A stretch of DNA of 64,000 bases. Source: Sorghum bicolor. Lineage: Eukaryota; Streptophyta; Magnoliopsida; Poales; Poaceae. The stretch covers positions 59,139,802 through 59,203,801 of the forward strand of contig NC_012871.2 of the NCBI RefSeq assembly GCF_000003195.3, in the 5' to 3' direction. The position numbers and the translations under genes were made by a program. Under the pieces are notes generated by a model, which saw only the letters and a list, made by a program, of their open reading frames with translations, was not told the DNA's origin and made no database searches. This document shows, piece by piece, positions 11,343 to 23,000 of the stretch; positions within the stretch are counted from its first letter, which is position 1; every line of letters begins with the position of its first letter.

Positions 11343-12316
11343 ATGGCGACGATGGCCGGCAGGCTGCTGCTCCTCCTCCTCCTCGCCGTTGGTGGCCTTC
11401 TTGCCGTCTCCATGGCCGAGCACGAGGTGAGATCCTCTTCATCTTCAGCTGAGTGAGTTGTGAGCTGGGCATGGACGACATGGCTGGGCGCCGAGTTGGT
11501 TGGTTACTTGCATTGTGTGGCTGGCTGATGCGGTTCTTTCTTGCATTTGGATCATCAATCAATCAGGTGCTGGCCAAGGGGAGTGACGAGCATGACGACA
11601 ATGTGTACCAAGTGAGCAAGGTCAGTATCCTTATCCTTGTGATCTCTTTCACCACCGCACAAGTTGGAAGAATCTATCTCTGAAGCGTGCTCTCGTATAA
11701 TCTGTCTGTCTCCTGGTTTTGCAGGGAGGACAGGGCAGCCTCAAAAGCTACCGTAAGTCACCGCATTTGAAACCTTGTGCTTGCTCTGCTTTTCATCTCC
11801 TTCCTCTAGTAGTCACAAATCAGTTGTGCAATAATAATCAGACTAATAATACAATGGGGAAAATGTAAATCTAACTAAATGCAGTGATATTTAATTGTTA
11901 CTAAGTGTTCTAGGAGTCTAGGTTGGTTGGAGTGAGGCTTTCAGAACTTAGAAACTGTGCACATACATGACATAGGATGGTTGGTGTGTAGCAAGTAGAG
12001 GTGAGTCTCAGTAGGATATATGATGATCCGAGAGGATACATGCATTTATTTGTATGGCTAACAGTAACCTCATGATCGAGCTAGCTAGGGGTGGTGGTGG
12101 TGGTGGATTGATCTGCTGTGTGTTGTGTTTGCAGAGTGCTCGCCGCAGTGCTCCCGGCGGTGCGGCAACACGCGGTACAAGAAGCCGTGCCTCTTCTTCT
12201 GCAACAAGTGCTGCAACACGTGCCTGTGCGTGCCGTCGGGCTACTACGGCAACAAGGGCGAGTGCCCCTGCTACAACAACTGGAAGACCAAGCGCGGGGG
12301 ACCAAAGTGCCCGTGA
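11343..12316 (+). CDS. GASA/snakin family cysteine-rich secreted peptide
   Basis: Coding exons are 11343-11426, 11567-11620, 11725-11752 and 12135-12316; phases agree and give 115 residues. Residues 1 to about 25 are a signal peptide (MATMAGR, a run of Leu, then ALA-like VSMAEHE). A short acidic and polar linker follows. The last 60 residues are a complete GASA domain with all twelve cysteines in the family spacing, including the KCCNTCLCVP core and the CYNNWKTKRGGPKCP end. GASA peptides are secreted or wall-associated, often respond to gibberellin, and act in growth, redox control or antimicrobial defence; which role applies here cannot be read from sequence. The exon 2 donor could instead be at 11611 (gtgagc), shortening the linker. 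A TATA box lies at 11217 and a MITE just before it. Confidence 0.95.
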
Positions 12317-12835
12317 GCTGAAGGCGTGCGTGCATACACAAATGTGCGCGCGGGGGTGTGTCCTGATTCATGAAAAACATCACTCACTCGATTCAACATT
12401 AGGATCAGAGCTACCTATATACTATGGCTTTGGCCGTCACGTTGATGTACTACTACGTATAGTATGTAGCAGGTCTTGGTGCTGCGGCCAAAGCCGCTGT
12501 AAACACTACTACGTTTAAATTTATATGTATCATCACGGGCCACTCACTCTCGATTCAATTCAAATTTTACTTGACACTATGGAAAACTGCAGCGTCGATT
12601 TCCTTCCCTCCAAGGCTCCAAGTAAATGATGTACGATATTCAGGTCTGAACATGGTAGGAAAAAGAAGAAGAGGCCTCAAAGAAGAAGGCCTGGCCTGAT
12701 TAGAAAAAAAAGCGGTGTCCTCGAGCCCAACCCATTTGTCCGGAGGCCCACTGGCCACGGGACTTGCGGCTTTCTGCTGTCAGGATGTCTGTGCTTTCTC
12801 CTGCGACGGATCGGAACACGGAAGCTGTGCACTGT
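12317..12835. other. GASA 3' flank and spacer
   Basis: The first 200 or so bases are likely 3' UTR. No polyadenylation site stands out, and no further gene is visible before the MITE remnant at 12836. Confidence 0.5.
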
Positions 12836-13013
12836 GGCCTTGTTTCCTTGCAAAATATTTTGTAAAATATAAATAATACCAATTTCGTTTATATTTAATA
12901 AATATTGTTTAATCGTGGATTAACTAGATTTAAAAGATTCATTCCGTCAATTCCGACCAAACTGTATAATTGGTTTTTATTTTCGTCTATATTCAATATT
13001 TCATGCATATCCG
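12836..13013. mobile_element. MITE remnant, right end lost
   Basis: It begins ggccttgtttccttg and carries the family interior (aatattgtttaatcgtgga, aaaagattcattccg, aactgtataattgg, caatatttcatgcat). It stops abruptly at 13013, where unrelated GC-richer sequence begins. Confidence 0.65.
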
Positions 13014-13337
13014 GTTCGAGGAAAGGAAATGCAAATGCTCTGCCATTTTTGTGAGCCACAGTCTCTGCACAGCTGCTGCCTGCCGGCTGGGCTTCTCATT
13101 AACAGGCGCTGCATGCATTCCATATGGTAGCGCCGCAAGCACCCGCCGGAAGAAAACAAGCGAATGGAATGGAATGCAAGTGCCGCTGGACCGAACGGTT
13201 TCAACCGGTGCGATGCCACCAACGGCCTTCATTCGTCGTGCGCTTCTTTGACTCCGGCTGCTCGGCGCCGCACCCGCGCATCCGTGATCCGTCGTGCTCG
13301 TGCATCTGTAACCGCCCTGGACTTTGTTAGGCAGATT

Positions 13338-13666
13338 GAAGATGAAATTTTTTTTTATGTCACATCGAATATATCGGAAGGATGTCGGGAGAGGTTTTTA
13401 AAAACTAATAAAAAACAAATTACATAGATCATCTGGAAACTGAAAGACAAATCTATTAAGCATAATTAATCTATCATTAGCACATATGGGTTACTGTAGC
13501 ACTTAAGGATAATCACAGACTAACTAGGCTTAAAGATTCGTCTCGCGATTTTCAACCAAACTGTATAATTAGTTTATTTTTTTATCTATATTTAATGTTG
13601 CATGCATGTGTTTAAAGATTCGATGGGATGGATAAAAATTTTTTTTTTGGGAACTAAACAGTGCCA
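13338..13666. mobile_element. Two MITE halves in inverted arrangement
   Basis: 13338-13497 reads like one strand of the GGCCTTGTTTAG family (tatgtcacatcgaat, aaaaaacaaattacatag, aatctattaagc). 13484-13666 reads like the opposite strand (actgtagcac, gcttaaagattcgtctcgcg, ttaatgttgcatgcatg, gggaactaaaca). They meet near 13490, giving a composite rather than one intact element. Confidence 0.55.
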
Positions 13667-14481
13667 CGGTCCACCACGCGCGTCTCCGGAATCTGGACGC
13701 ACGCACTCACGTGGCCTCATAAATAAGTGCGACGACACCCACCACACCCACACCCACACCCGATCCACGGACGGACCCCCAACCCCAACCCGGCTGCATG
13801 GGGAGCCCACACGATTTAGCTCGTGAGTCGTGGTACTGCCGCGCGTGAGCGAGTGTAAATTTGTACAGTACGCGACTATTTTTTGTTCGCCGTTTCACCA
13901 GCAAATAGAAATACCTCTACGTGGCTTGGAAAACTTTTAATTTACCAACTGTTTTTTCATAATTATTACTTTATTAGAGATGTTCTTGCCAAATATATAT
14001 TTTTTTAAAAAAATATTGGATAAGCTATCATGCAACAATCGTTTGTGTCATTTGTTATAATATGTCTTAGGATAGCTCCAATAATACTAAAACAACTAGC
14101 TCATACAATATTTTATTTTATTTGATAACAATAAGATAGTAGAGTACTAAATAAGCTTTTTATGAAGAGCTAAACTCGCTCACTTTCGCATGATTTATAC
14201 ATGTATATGCTCATACGTCTTTCTATACTTAGCATGTAGAACTACTCACTTTCCGCATGATTTATCTATTTTATTGAATGAGTTAGCGAATTGGCTTTGT
14301 TATTGAGGGTGTTCTTGGGATTGAATCCTGTAACATGGCTACATGTATTCTTCCAAACATGGTTTAAGTTCCTTGTTGAATTTGGATTATGATAGTTTTT
14401 TATTGTAAATGTGGTTTTATATTCGACGTGGTGTGTTCGATGTAGCTTTTTTCTTTCTCTAGTTCATACTACAATAAACTA
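13667..14481. other. Spacer, nothing recognised
   Basis: The part 13670-13850 is GC-rich and includes a short CA-rich tract (cccaccacacccacacccac). From 13900 the DNA is AT-rich. No exon or RNA gene was seen. Confidence 0.5.
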
Positions 14482-14726
14482 CTCCCTCTATCCCTAAAAG
14501 CTTTAATTTCTATAGTTATCTTAAGTCAAACTTTTAAATTTTGGCCGAATTTCTAAAAAAACACTATGTTTTATACTACCAAATTAGTTCTATTAAATTT
14601 ATCATAGAATATATTTTTTATAAGATACTTATTTTATATCATAAATATTTATGTTCTTTTCTATAAAGTTGGTCAAACTTTTAAAAATTTGATTCTAGGA
14701 ATTGAAATTTTCAACAATAGAGGGAG
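14482..14726. mobile_element. Stowaway-type MITE
   Basis: The termini are CTCCCTCTATCCCTAAAAG and ...CAATAGAGGGAG, flanked by TA on both sides (14480-14481 and 14727-14728). This is the signature of Tc1/mariner-derived Stowaway elements, which are common near grass genes. Confidence 0.85.
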
Positions 14727-15200
14727 TATACTATAGTTATAGAGTTTGACTTAGAGTATAGGGTTAGAAGTTTAGGTGGTCAAAACACACTCATTGGATT
14801 TAGACTCAAAACACACAGATGCCGAAAGTGAAATATACAAATATAGAGAGAAATTTTGACTTAAGGTTTAAGGTCAGAGGTTTAGGTGGCCGAAACACAC
14901 TCATTGGATTTGGGTTCAAAACATACGGATGGCGACAGTGAAATGTAGAGAGGAGAGTGAACCATCATGAGATGTATTGCCTGATGAAAAAGTGAAGGAA
15001 AAAATGTGAGAGAAATACTTTTTTCAATATTAAATATATAAATATAATAAATTTATTATGAGTCAATTGGTCATCAGGCCGAATGTTTGTTCCCGCTCAA
15101 TCTTCGATAATAACAAATAAATAAAATATCTCCAGTACGGGTGCTTTAGCTAATACGGCCAACCCATCATACAGCGGTGGCCGGTGGGGAGCCGAAGCCG
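14727..15200. other. Spacer with a degenerate internal repeat
   Basis: Two similar blocks, 14770-14835 and 14880-14945, share gtttaggtgg, aaaacacactcattgg and acagatg-type segments. No gene is seen; this is the upstream region of the methyltransferase gene. Confidence 0.5.
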
Positions 15201-15641
15201 GCAAAACCTCAAATAGCCCAACATACTCCGCTCTATCTATTCTTCTTCCATTAACCCCTTCCTCCCCTTTACCCAGCGTGCCTCACCTCCCTCTCTTTCT
15301 GTCGGCGGCGACTGGGCGGGCCGTCGCTGCCGCCCTGCGCCAGGTGCCCAGGTCTTCTTCGGGCCCTTCGCCGGCGGCAACCACCACCAGGTACGTACGC
15401 CACCCCTTGGTCTTCCGTTCCTGCCGTGCGGAACCGAGCACCCAGACGCTAACTTTACTACTACTGTATCCGGATCCGATCTAATTACAAGTATATATGC
15501 ATGTACATTAAGATTTGTTTTGCAAAGATCCGCCCCCTGAGCCATGGCATTCTGTTCCTATGCACATTCCCAATAAGGATTACTAAACATTGCAAAAAGT
15601 TCATGTTTTTGGGACTGTCTAATTCCTCAGGTAAGTAAGCC

Positions 15642-17986
15642 ATGGCTTTGAAGGCGAGCTCCGGCGAAAACCGGACAAGGAGCACGGTGTTCCTGTGCAT
15701 AGTGATTGGCATGTGCTGCTTCTTCTACATCCTCGGGGCGTGGCAGAAGAGCGGGTTCGGCAAGGGGGACAGCATCGCGCTGGAGGTCACGAAGCGCACC
15801 GACTGCACCGTCTTGCCCAACCTTAGCTTCGACACCCACCATTCTAAACCTGCCAGTGACAGCAGCTCTAGCGATCTTGTTGTTTCGCCGGCGAAGAAGT
15901 TCAAGCCGTGCGCTGATCGCTACACGGATTACACCCCCTGCCAAGACCAGAACAGGGCGATGAAGTTCCCTCGGGACAACATGAACTACAGAGAGCGGCA
16001 CTGCCCGGCGCAGAAGGAGAAGCTGCACTGTCTTATCCCACCCCCAAAGGGTTATGTGGCTCCGTTCCCGTGGCCCAAGAGCAGGGACTATGTCCCTTTT
16101 GCGAATTGCCCGTATAAGAGCTTGACGGTCGAGAAAGCCATCCAGAACTGGGTTCAGTATGAGGGTAACGTGTTCAGATTCCCTGGTGGAGGGACACAAT
16201 TCCCACAAGGAGCAGATAAGTATATTGATCAGCTTGCATCAGTCATTCCGATCGCCAATGGAACTGTCAGGACTGCGCTTGACACTGGTTGCGGGGTAAG
16301 AGGAAATGCCAAACTGCATATTGCTTGTTTCTAATTCGAGTTCATGTCTTAACACACCATAACTGTTTCAGGTGGCTAGCTGGGGAGCTTATTTGTTGAA
16401 GAGGAATGTCTTGGCCATGTCGTTTGCGCCAAGAGATTCACACGAGGCACAAGTGCAGTTTGCTCTGGAGAGAGGTGTCCCAGCTGTTATTGGTGTCCTT
16501 GGTACAATAAAACTTCCCTATCCATCGAGGGCCTTTGACATGGCCCATTGTTCCAGGTGCTTGATTCCATGGGGAGCAAACGGTGAGCTTAATCATGTAA
16601 CCTCTTATATTCTGCATCAAAGTAAAAATTTTCAGGGATTGTAACTATCATTGATACTTAGAACATTCATTTATGTTTGATTGATGCAAGTCATTTTACA
16701 ACCTGAAATCATTTTTCACATTTTCGCAGATGGAATGTACATGATGGAAGTTGATAGGGTTCTAAGGCCTGGTGGCTACTGGGTGCTGTCTGGTCCTCCA
16801 ATTAATTGGAAGGTGAACTACAAGGGTTGGCAACGCACAAAGAAGGATCTTGAAGCAGAGCAGAACAGAATAGAGGAAATTGCTGATCTTCTATGTTGGG
16901 AAAAGGTCTCAGAGAAGGGTGAGATGGCAATATGGAGGAAAAGGGTGAATACTGAGTCTTGCCCTTCTAGGCAAGAAGAATCAACTGTGCAGATGTGTGA
17001 ATCAACAAACCCAGATGATGTCTGGTATGCTGTTCATGTAATCTTGTTAATAAGAGCAGTCATTTGAACAGAGTGCTTTGGTTTGTATGGTTCTTTTTTG
17101 TTCCAAATTCTTACAAACTACTGCTACTTCATCAGGTACAAGAAGATGAAGGCCTGTGTGACACCCCTTCCAGATGTAAAAGATGAAAGTGAAGTAGCTG
17201 GAGGAGCAATCAAACCCTTCCCAGCCAGGCTCAATGCAGTTCCTCCAAGAATTGCTAATGGTTTGATCCCAGGGGTTTCGTCTCAGGCCTTTCAGAAAGA
17301 CAATAAAATGTGGAAGAAGCATGTGAAGGCTTACAGCAGTGTGAACAAATATCTGCTTACTGGTAGATACAGGAATATTATGGACATGAATGCAGGATTC
17401 GGGGGATTCGCTGCAGCAATAGAGTCCCCAAAATCTTGGGTGATGAATGTTGTGCCGACCATCGCAAAGATGCCCACCCTGGGGGCTGTGTATGAGCGAG
17501 GATTGATCGGCATATATCATGACTGGTTTGACATTTTACACTTGAATCGTGTGCTCACAAAAGTAGTGTACTAGTGATCATGAACTTACAATTTGACACT
17601 GCCCTATTGCAGGTGTGAAGCTTTCTCTACTTATCCAAGGACATATGATCTTATCCATGCTAGCGGTCTTTTCACCTTGTATAAAAACAAGTAAGCTACT
17701 CTCGTCTTTTGTAGTGAATTCATAGCTTGCATTGTTACTGATTGAAACTACCAACAGGTGCAGCATGGAAGATATTCTCCTGGAGATGGACCGCATCTTG
17801 AGGCCTGAAGGTGCTGTCATAATACGGGATGATGTTGACATCCTGACTAAGGTGAACAGCCTCGCTCTGGGTATGAGGTGGAACACGAAGATGGTTGATC
17901 ACGAGGATGGCCCCCTCGTGCGTGAGAAGATCTTATATGCTGTGAAGCAGTACTGGGTTGGTGGGAATCAGACAGCTGTAGCTTGA
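15642..17986 (+). CDS. PMT-family (DUF248) Golgi methyltransferase, PMT2-like
   Basis: Coding exons are 15642-16295, 16372-16582, 16730-17024, 17136-17525, 17613-17690 and 17758-17986; all phases agree and give 618 residues, the normal length for the PMT2 group. A 5' UTR intron probably runs 15391-15631. Residues 15-34 form one membrane anchor after a short basic tail, giving a type II Golgi protein. The family hallmarks follow: paired cysteines ([14 protein letters not shown]), a SAM-binding loop ([12 protein letters not shown], about 212-223), [17 protein letters not shown] (about 295-311) and a second half with [13 protein letters not shown] (about 469-481). Relatives such as QUA2 and CGR-associated PMTs are linked to methyl-esterification of pectin homogalacturonan in the Golgi; activity of this member is inferred only. 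The 3' flank is partly duplicated downstream. Confidence 0.95.
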
Positions 17987-18095
17987 AGCAAGCACGTTTC
18001 CGAGGTTCTAACATGAGGAATTCTGCAACCCAACCTTACCCGACGATCAAGAATTACCTTAGGAGTCATCCTGTGGCAAGGAAAATGGTCAGCCC

Positions 18096-18600
18096 TTGTA
18101 GGGGTAGCACTGAAGCAGCCAGGATACCGTACTTGGTGGTGATCGCTGCAAAGCCTGCAACCACATAATGTCGGTGACAAATTTTTGGAATTCTTCGTTG
18201 GTTGTGTACTCTATTCAAAAGCTTGTATCTTAGAAAATTTCTCTACGGTCCGTACTGATTCGAGTGTAATTTATTAAGTAGAGTAGCTTTCTGTAAGCAA
18301 GAAATACAAGGTTTTTTGGACAACCCAGGTATATTTATCTACACCTGAATGATCCTGAAGAAAAAAGGGCTGTTTACTGCTCTACTGTTGCAACTTGAAA
18401 CATGCTGGCGCCAGGCATAACTTCGAAGCCAGAAATGTTTGTTTTCTTTGAATCTATGGTCATGAGCTCTATTTGCTGTACCATACATTCAAGAAGAGAA
18501 TTACATGTTCACAATACTGGACCCCACGAGATGAACACCACAAACATCAAAACGCTGCAACCAAATTGGAACAGCACCTAAGCTCATCTCTGATCATTGA
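18096..18600. repeat. Duplicated PMT 3' flank, copy 1
   Basis: This segment starts ttgtaggggtagcactgaa and includes ctttctgtaagcaagaa, tgaatgatcctgaagaaaa, cttgaaacatgctggcgcc and aaaacgctgcaaccaaa. The same blocks recur in the same order at 19103-19703. It lies in the 3' UTR and downstream DNA of the methyltransferase gene. Confidence 0.85.
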
Positions 18601-18641
18601 TTTGGGTGTACCTTTCTGTAAGCAAAAAGTACAGATACTAA

Positions 18642-18884
18642 GGCCTTGTTTAGATGTGAAATTTTTTTAGATTTCACTACTGTAGCACTTTCGCTTGTTT
18701 GTGATAAATATTGTTCAATCATAGACTAACTAGGGTCAAAAGATTCGTCTCGCGATTTACAATCAAACTGTGTAATTAGTTTTTATTTCCGTCTATATTT
18801 AGTGCTTCATACATATGCCGCAAGATTCGATATGATGAGGAATCTTGAAAACTTTTTGGATTTTAGTGCGAACTAAACAGACCT
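18642..18884. mobile_element. MITE of the GGCCTTGTTTAG family
   Basis: The ends are GGCCTTGTTTAGATG and gaactaaacagacc, with TAA on both sides (ctaa before, taaa after). It sits between the two copies of the duplicated PMT 3' flank. Confidence 0.8.
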
Positions 18885-19102
18885 AAAAAATTGTGCGCAC
18901 CATGTGCACCCTATCAGGCAGTCATGGAGCATCTTGTAAACAAGTGACATGACAGGTCATTCTTAAACCAACCTTTATGTTGTGATGGCAACAGGACTCT
19001 AGTGCTCAAGAACAAGTGGAAAATTCTGCAGCTTATGAAACTGACCTTTATGGCATGAATCATGCAATTCCGGCAAGGCTACGTTTAGCGTGCATATTTT
19101 TC

Positions 19103-19703
19103 GTTGTAGGGGTAGCACTGAATCAGCCAGGATACCGTGCTTGCTAGTGATAGCTGCAACCACTACGTTTTTTGCTTGGACCTTTCTTTACAGGTGCCCA
19201 AGCCGACCGTAAAAGCGGCTTATGCCGATGTTGATTTGTTTGTTGTGAGAGGCTGATCATTAAAACACTGCTGGCTAGTTGTAAAACACTGTTGGGTGTA
19301 GCTTATTAGATACTCCCTCCATTCCAAATTTTAAGTATCTAGAAAAGTTAGAACAACCTTATATAAAATGTTATGAAGGTAGTAGCTTTCTGTAAGCAAG
19401 AAGCGCAGATCTTTTGGACAATCCAGGTCTACTCATGCACTCCTGAATGATTCTGAAGAAAAAGGGCTGCTTATGGCTCTACCATTGCAACTTGCAACGT
19501 GTTGGCGCCAGGCCCAGGCTTAAGTTCCAACTTCCAAGACAGAATTTATTATTTTCTTCTACTCTACGGGCATGAGCGCTATTCGCTCTACCCGTACATT
19601 TAAGAAGAGAAATTACAAGTTCACAGTACAATACTTGACCTCCCGAGACGGACACCACCAAACATCGAAACGCTGCAACCAAAAGCTCATCTCTGATCAC
19701 TGC
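19103..19703. repeat. Duplicated PMT 3' flank, copy 2
   Basis: It matches 18096-18600 block by block (ttgtaggggtagcactga, gtaagcaagaagcgcag, tgaatgattctgaagaaa, cgtgttggcgccaggc, aaacgctgcaaccaaa). It is longer because a Stowaway half-element (actccctccattccaaat, about 19312-19375) and other sequence have been added. The last part may lie in the 3' UTR of the convergent phosphofructokinase gene. Confidence 0.85.
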
Positions 19704-20026
19704 ACTTCCTAGTAAGAATATCCAATAACCTATTATACAGAGTACATCATCAATAAAACATCTCAGTGCTGACGCCAGTTTTGTACTGGTGCGATTTTGT
19801 AGAATCGTTTGCAGCAATAAGATTTTTATTTTCACTTATGGGGCAAACCAAGAGAACGGCGTCAGAATGACCTGGGGAGTGGCTCCAGCAATTTCGCTAT
19901 GAGCTCCTCCAACCTCACTATTTTTTTTTTTGCGTAAGACGGATTTATTCAAGTTTCCTGTTAGCAATCCCTTGCAGGATTAACAATTCTCTTGGTGCCT
20001 TGCTGAGAGGTGTTAATGAAGTAGAG

Positions 20027-23000
20027 TCAATGGAAGTCTGGCTGGCCAGTGGATGTGAGGCAGCGGTGCCACATTCTGCTGTTGGGGTTAACGTGCTTTG
20101 GTGTTGTAATGACCTCTGTGATGGGAAGGTACACATAATGTGTGTTGCAAACACCTGACGTGATGCCACTGAACCCAGCAAATGCTCCATGGACCTATAC
20201 GACATCCATACAATTTTCTTCTGTAAAAATCCTACTCTTGCATTGAAATGAATACCAGCACACTATGAAAAGAAATCAACTTACAGCATTTTGCCCAAGT
20301 ACGGTGCAGAGAATAGCATCAGATGCATTTGCCCGACAGGCCCGAACCATATATGTTGGATCAATGTATTTTAGATCAGCCGGAACACCGATGTCCTTGA
20401 AATGCTTCTTGATCTGTAAGGTGATACAAATGCCACTGAATAATATGTAAAGTGGAAAAAGAATGTCCACAAAAATGAAAGAAGAGCAAGGTTAGAGCAC
20501 CAGGAAGGGTCAACTCACATCAGTGTGCCAGTTCAAAGAAGGCACACTCTCTCTATAGCAAATCAAGGAATTCTTTTACAGGTTCCTTTTTAGTTAGGTG
20601 TAGGAAACCATAGTTACATAAACTATGTACTAGTCAGGAATAGATAACTAATAAATATAATCTTCAATATGGTTCCACTTTGTAAATCTAAAATAATATC
20701 TATACTTAGCATTCTTTGCGAGGTTATGAAAAAAGAAAGTTGACAACAACAATTCAGCATAAACCACACATATAATAGCCTCAAATAAAGCTCTTTTAGC
20801 AGGGAAACCAGGCAGGAAGTAAAACCTCGATTAGGTTTCACAAAAAACCAGAGCCCCACCCGGCCACCCCCAACCAACCGATGACCTTCAAAGATGCCAT
20901 ATACAAAATCTATTTCACAAGGGGTTTAACAAGAGATACCTTCTGCTGCATGTGGACACCAAAGTCACTAAGTATCACATTTCCTGAAGCATCAGTTGCA
21001 TTTGATTTTTGCAGTAAATCCTGTCCAAAGAGTACAAAATACATTTCCAATTTTCACTATTCACCCATGAAACTAGAGCATTAGAAGCAGTCAAGAAGGA
21101 TAAACTGTTTAGCCACTGTTGCTGTCTTACCTGCCCTGCACCTTCAGCAACACAAACCACACAAAATCCCTTTGTATTAAGTAAATGCTCAAGGTGTCGC
21201 AAGACACCATGTTCTCCATCGAGTGTGAAGGATACCTTCATTCATACAGTAAGCTTTTGTCAGTACATGTGAAGCAAAAACAATTTAAGTCCATCATCTT
21301 AGCATTTAGTGTTTACAGACCTCAGGTATTAGGCAGACATCAATCTGTCCACTGGAAAGAGAAGCATGCATGGCTATGAATCCACTACTTCTTCCCATTA
21401 ATTTTACCAACCCAATTCCATGGTATGCACTACGTGCCTATAAACATAAGCAAGAAATCAAGTAAAGCAAGTACAGACTGTATGTCGAATTCAACTTCAT
21501 TTCACTATCATTTTCAAATGCACTAACATTGAGGATCGAAGCCTACCTCTATATAGGCAGAATTGATAGCACGCTGAGCTTCTTCCACAGCTGTATCAAA
21601 ACCAAACGTCTTATCCATAAAAAGTATATCATTATCAATGGTCTTTGGAACTGCTACAACTGAAACTTTCAGTTTTCTCTTTCGACACTGCAAACCAGAA
21701 AAAAAAATATAGACATAAACAACAGATGAATAATAACACTCCATGGAATACACAATATGTGTTTTGAGTGTAGATTCATTTACAACCTTCCTGAATCCAA
21801 ACTAATGTAGCACACAGAACGGAAGATAGTTTTAGTACCAGGAAGTTCTGAAAATACACCCACTTCTCACAGCAGGTTTACTCAGTACCAATAATTTCAG
21901 CTATAGAATTGGGTTCAAAAGTAATTTCTTGAATTTAAAATTCAATAAACTTGCTAACTTTTAACTTGAAAAAGGCAAAAAGTCCCAAGGGGTGGACATT
22001 TGCCTGCGTTGTCAGCCAGATGTTTGCATATATAGTATATAGGTAGCAATTAGGTAATACTCTATATATGAATCTGATTACTGGGATATAGTGAAATGAA
22101 CTAAATTTACCACATTGAAACATGCTCCAAAGTCCTAGAAGTATGAAATAGAAGAGAGTTATACCTCCTCATGAATAGCATTAGCTCCTGCATGGCTACC
22201 ATTTCCACCAATTACAAACAGCATGTCAATTCTTCTGGCCTACAAACATAAGACGATCTTGTAAACAATATTGAAGCTGCCACACGGAATATGGTGTCTT
22301 CCAATTCAGGTTGCTTACCTGTATACTATCTACAATTTCACTAGTTTTAGCTCCTCCACGAGAGACTCCTAGGAAACTTCCTCCAGAAAGATTTATGTTT
22401 TCCACCACGTCACGTGAAAGCTGAATATTCTCACCAAAATGATTCAACAACACCATGAACTATTTAGCACCTGAGATAGAAAAGCATCCTTACCGACATT
22501 TCTTTTAAGCCTTTCTCAAAAAATCCACGATAACCAAATGGGATTCCAACAATATTCTTCACCCCATAAATCTCCAAGGTAAATACTATCTGGAAATATA
22601 AGTAAATATAGTCACATACCACCTAGGGCTCTGGTTATTCTATTCAGCGTTTACTTGAAAGTGAGGGATTCATAATTCAAAAAAACACCTACAAGTTCAA
22701 TGCATAAGCATTAAAACATATCATACTAAATTACACTAAGTTCATTTGCATTTGGCCTCCCACTTTTCTCGCTAGCTCTGATCAAATGGATTATCATAAT
22801 AAAACGTATATTGCTCCTAACATGGTCAGTACTTCTGTAACCTTAACAAGTGTATGTGATCCATAAATGCCTGGTGTGATATTTCATCAAGAACCTGAGC
22901 ATATTGAGAATGCAAATGGTGCAAAATCACTTGAGCAATACTATAAAACAATCATACCTGTCTAATGACATCATTTAAACCAGGGCAGAGCCCTCCACAG

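Noticed and set aside
19840..19925. Short minus-strand coding-like stretch (EELIAKLLEPLPR) after the phosphofructokinase stop
   Set aside because: It is too short, runs into a stop and has no splice partner. The PFK frame already ends with a normal C-terminus at 20027.
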